Source: an uncultured Ruminococcus sp.
Lineage (GTDB): Bacteria; Bacillota; Clostridia; Oscillospirales; Acutalibacteraceae
Assembly: GCA_902803585.1 (NCBI GenBank)
Contig: CADCQO010000220.1
Span: 1 to 14,190, forward strand
Direction: 5' to 3'
DNA length: 14,190 nucleotides
Position 1 is the first letter of the stretch. Every line of letters begins with the position of its first letter. Position numbers and translations under genes: made by a program. Positions 14,140 through 14,190 of the stretch are shown here, in pieces. The notes under the pieces were generated by a model, which saw only the letters and a program-made list of their open reading frames with translations, ran no database searches and was not told where the DNA came from.

Positions 14140-14174
14140 ACATAAATAAAAAGCACCTGCCTGTCTACAGGTAC
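14140..14174 (-). terminator. Intrinsic terminator of a minus-strand gene beyond the window
   Basis: On the minus strand GTACCTG pairs with CAGGTGC (14168-14174 and 14153-14159; 7 bp, one G-U, 8-base loop) and is followed by TTTTTATTTATG. It implies a minus-strand transcript arriving from beyond base 14190. Confidence 0.65.
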
Positions 14175-14190
14175 TGCATAAGGTGTTGGA

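Overview
This window looks like chromosome from a low-to-mid GC Gram-positive bacterium of the class Clostridia, most likely a Ruminococcus-like (Oscillospiraceae) genome. The grounds are the DUF1385-prmC pairing, a type I methionine aminopeptidase with an N-terminal SEC-C zinc motif, strong AGGAGG-type ribosome binding sites, lipoprotein signal peptides, and an ApbE/NusG-II pair. The genus assignment is inference. No phage, transposon, CRISPR array, tRNA or rRNA is visible. Thirteen of the fourteen genes lie on the minus strand, so the window is best read from right to left. The exception is a small membrane protein gene at 9610-10077.

Right part (14190 to 10961, minus strand). A U-tailed hairpin at about 14140-14174 ends a gene outside the window. 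A gene-free stretch of about 270 bases follows and contains inverted repeats. Next come a small lipoprotein gene, a hairpin terminator, and a tightly packed three-gene unit: a six-TM membrane protein, the flavin transferase ApbE, and a NusG domain II membrane-anchored protein. These three are joined by two 4-base ATGA overlaps. The unit suggests extracytoplasmic flavoprotein maturation, but no flavinylation target is present here.

Middle part (10960 to 8522). A kinase-fold (APH family) phosphotransferase gene on the minus strand converges with the plus-strand membrane protein gene, and a perfect 11-bp hairpin with U-rich sequence on both sides separates them. The map gene is divergent from the plus-strand gene. 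Its promoter is bracketed by a 10-bp direct repeat, and the gene is closed by a 9-bp-stem terminator.

Left part (8357 to 1, minus strand). From one extended -10 promoter runs a long unit: trmB, a putative lipoprotein with FG-GAP-like repeats, an OmpR-family response regulator, a histidine kinase, a DUF1385 membrane protein and prmC. After an internal consensus-like promoter, recA and recX follow with an 8-base overlap. rimO, cut by the window edge, has its own strong promoter. The unit joins translation-related methylation (TrmB, PrmC, RimO), DNA repair (RecA/RecX) and an envelope signalling module (lipoprotein, regulator, kinase). The signalling module and the ApbE cluster are the two parts with the most unexplained biology.

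Start codons were revised where a Shine-Dalgarno site decides: histidine kinase (TTG at 5430), response regulator (6173), recA (2033), map (9397), ApbE (12527), six-TM protein (13306) and small lipoprotein (13843). No database search was possible. Family names rest on motifs recognised by eye.
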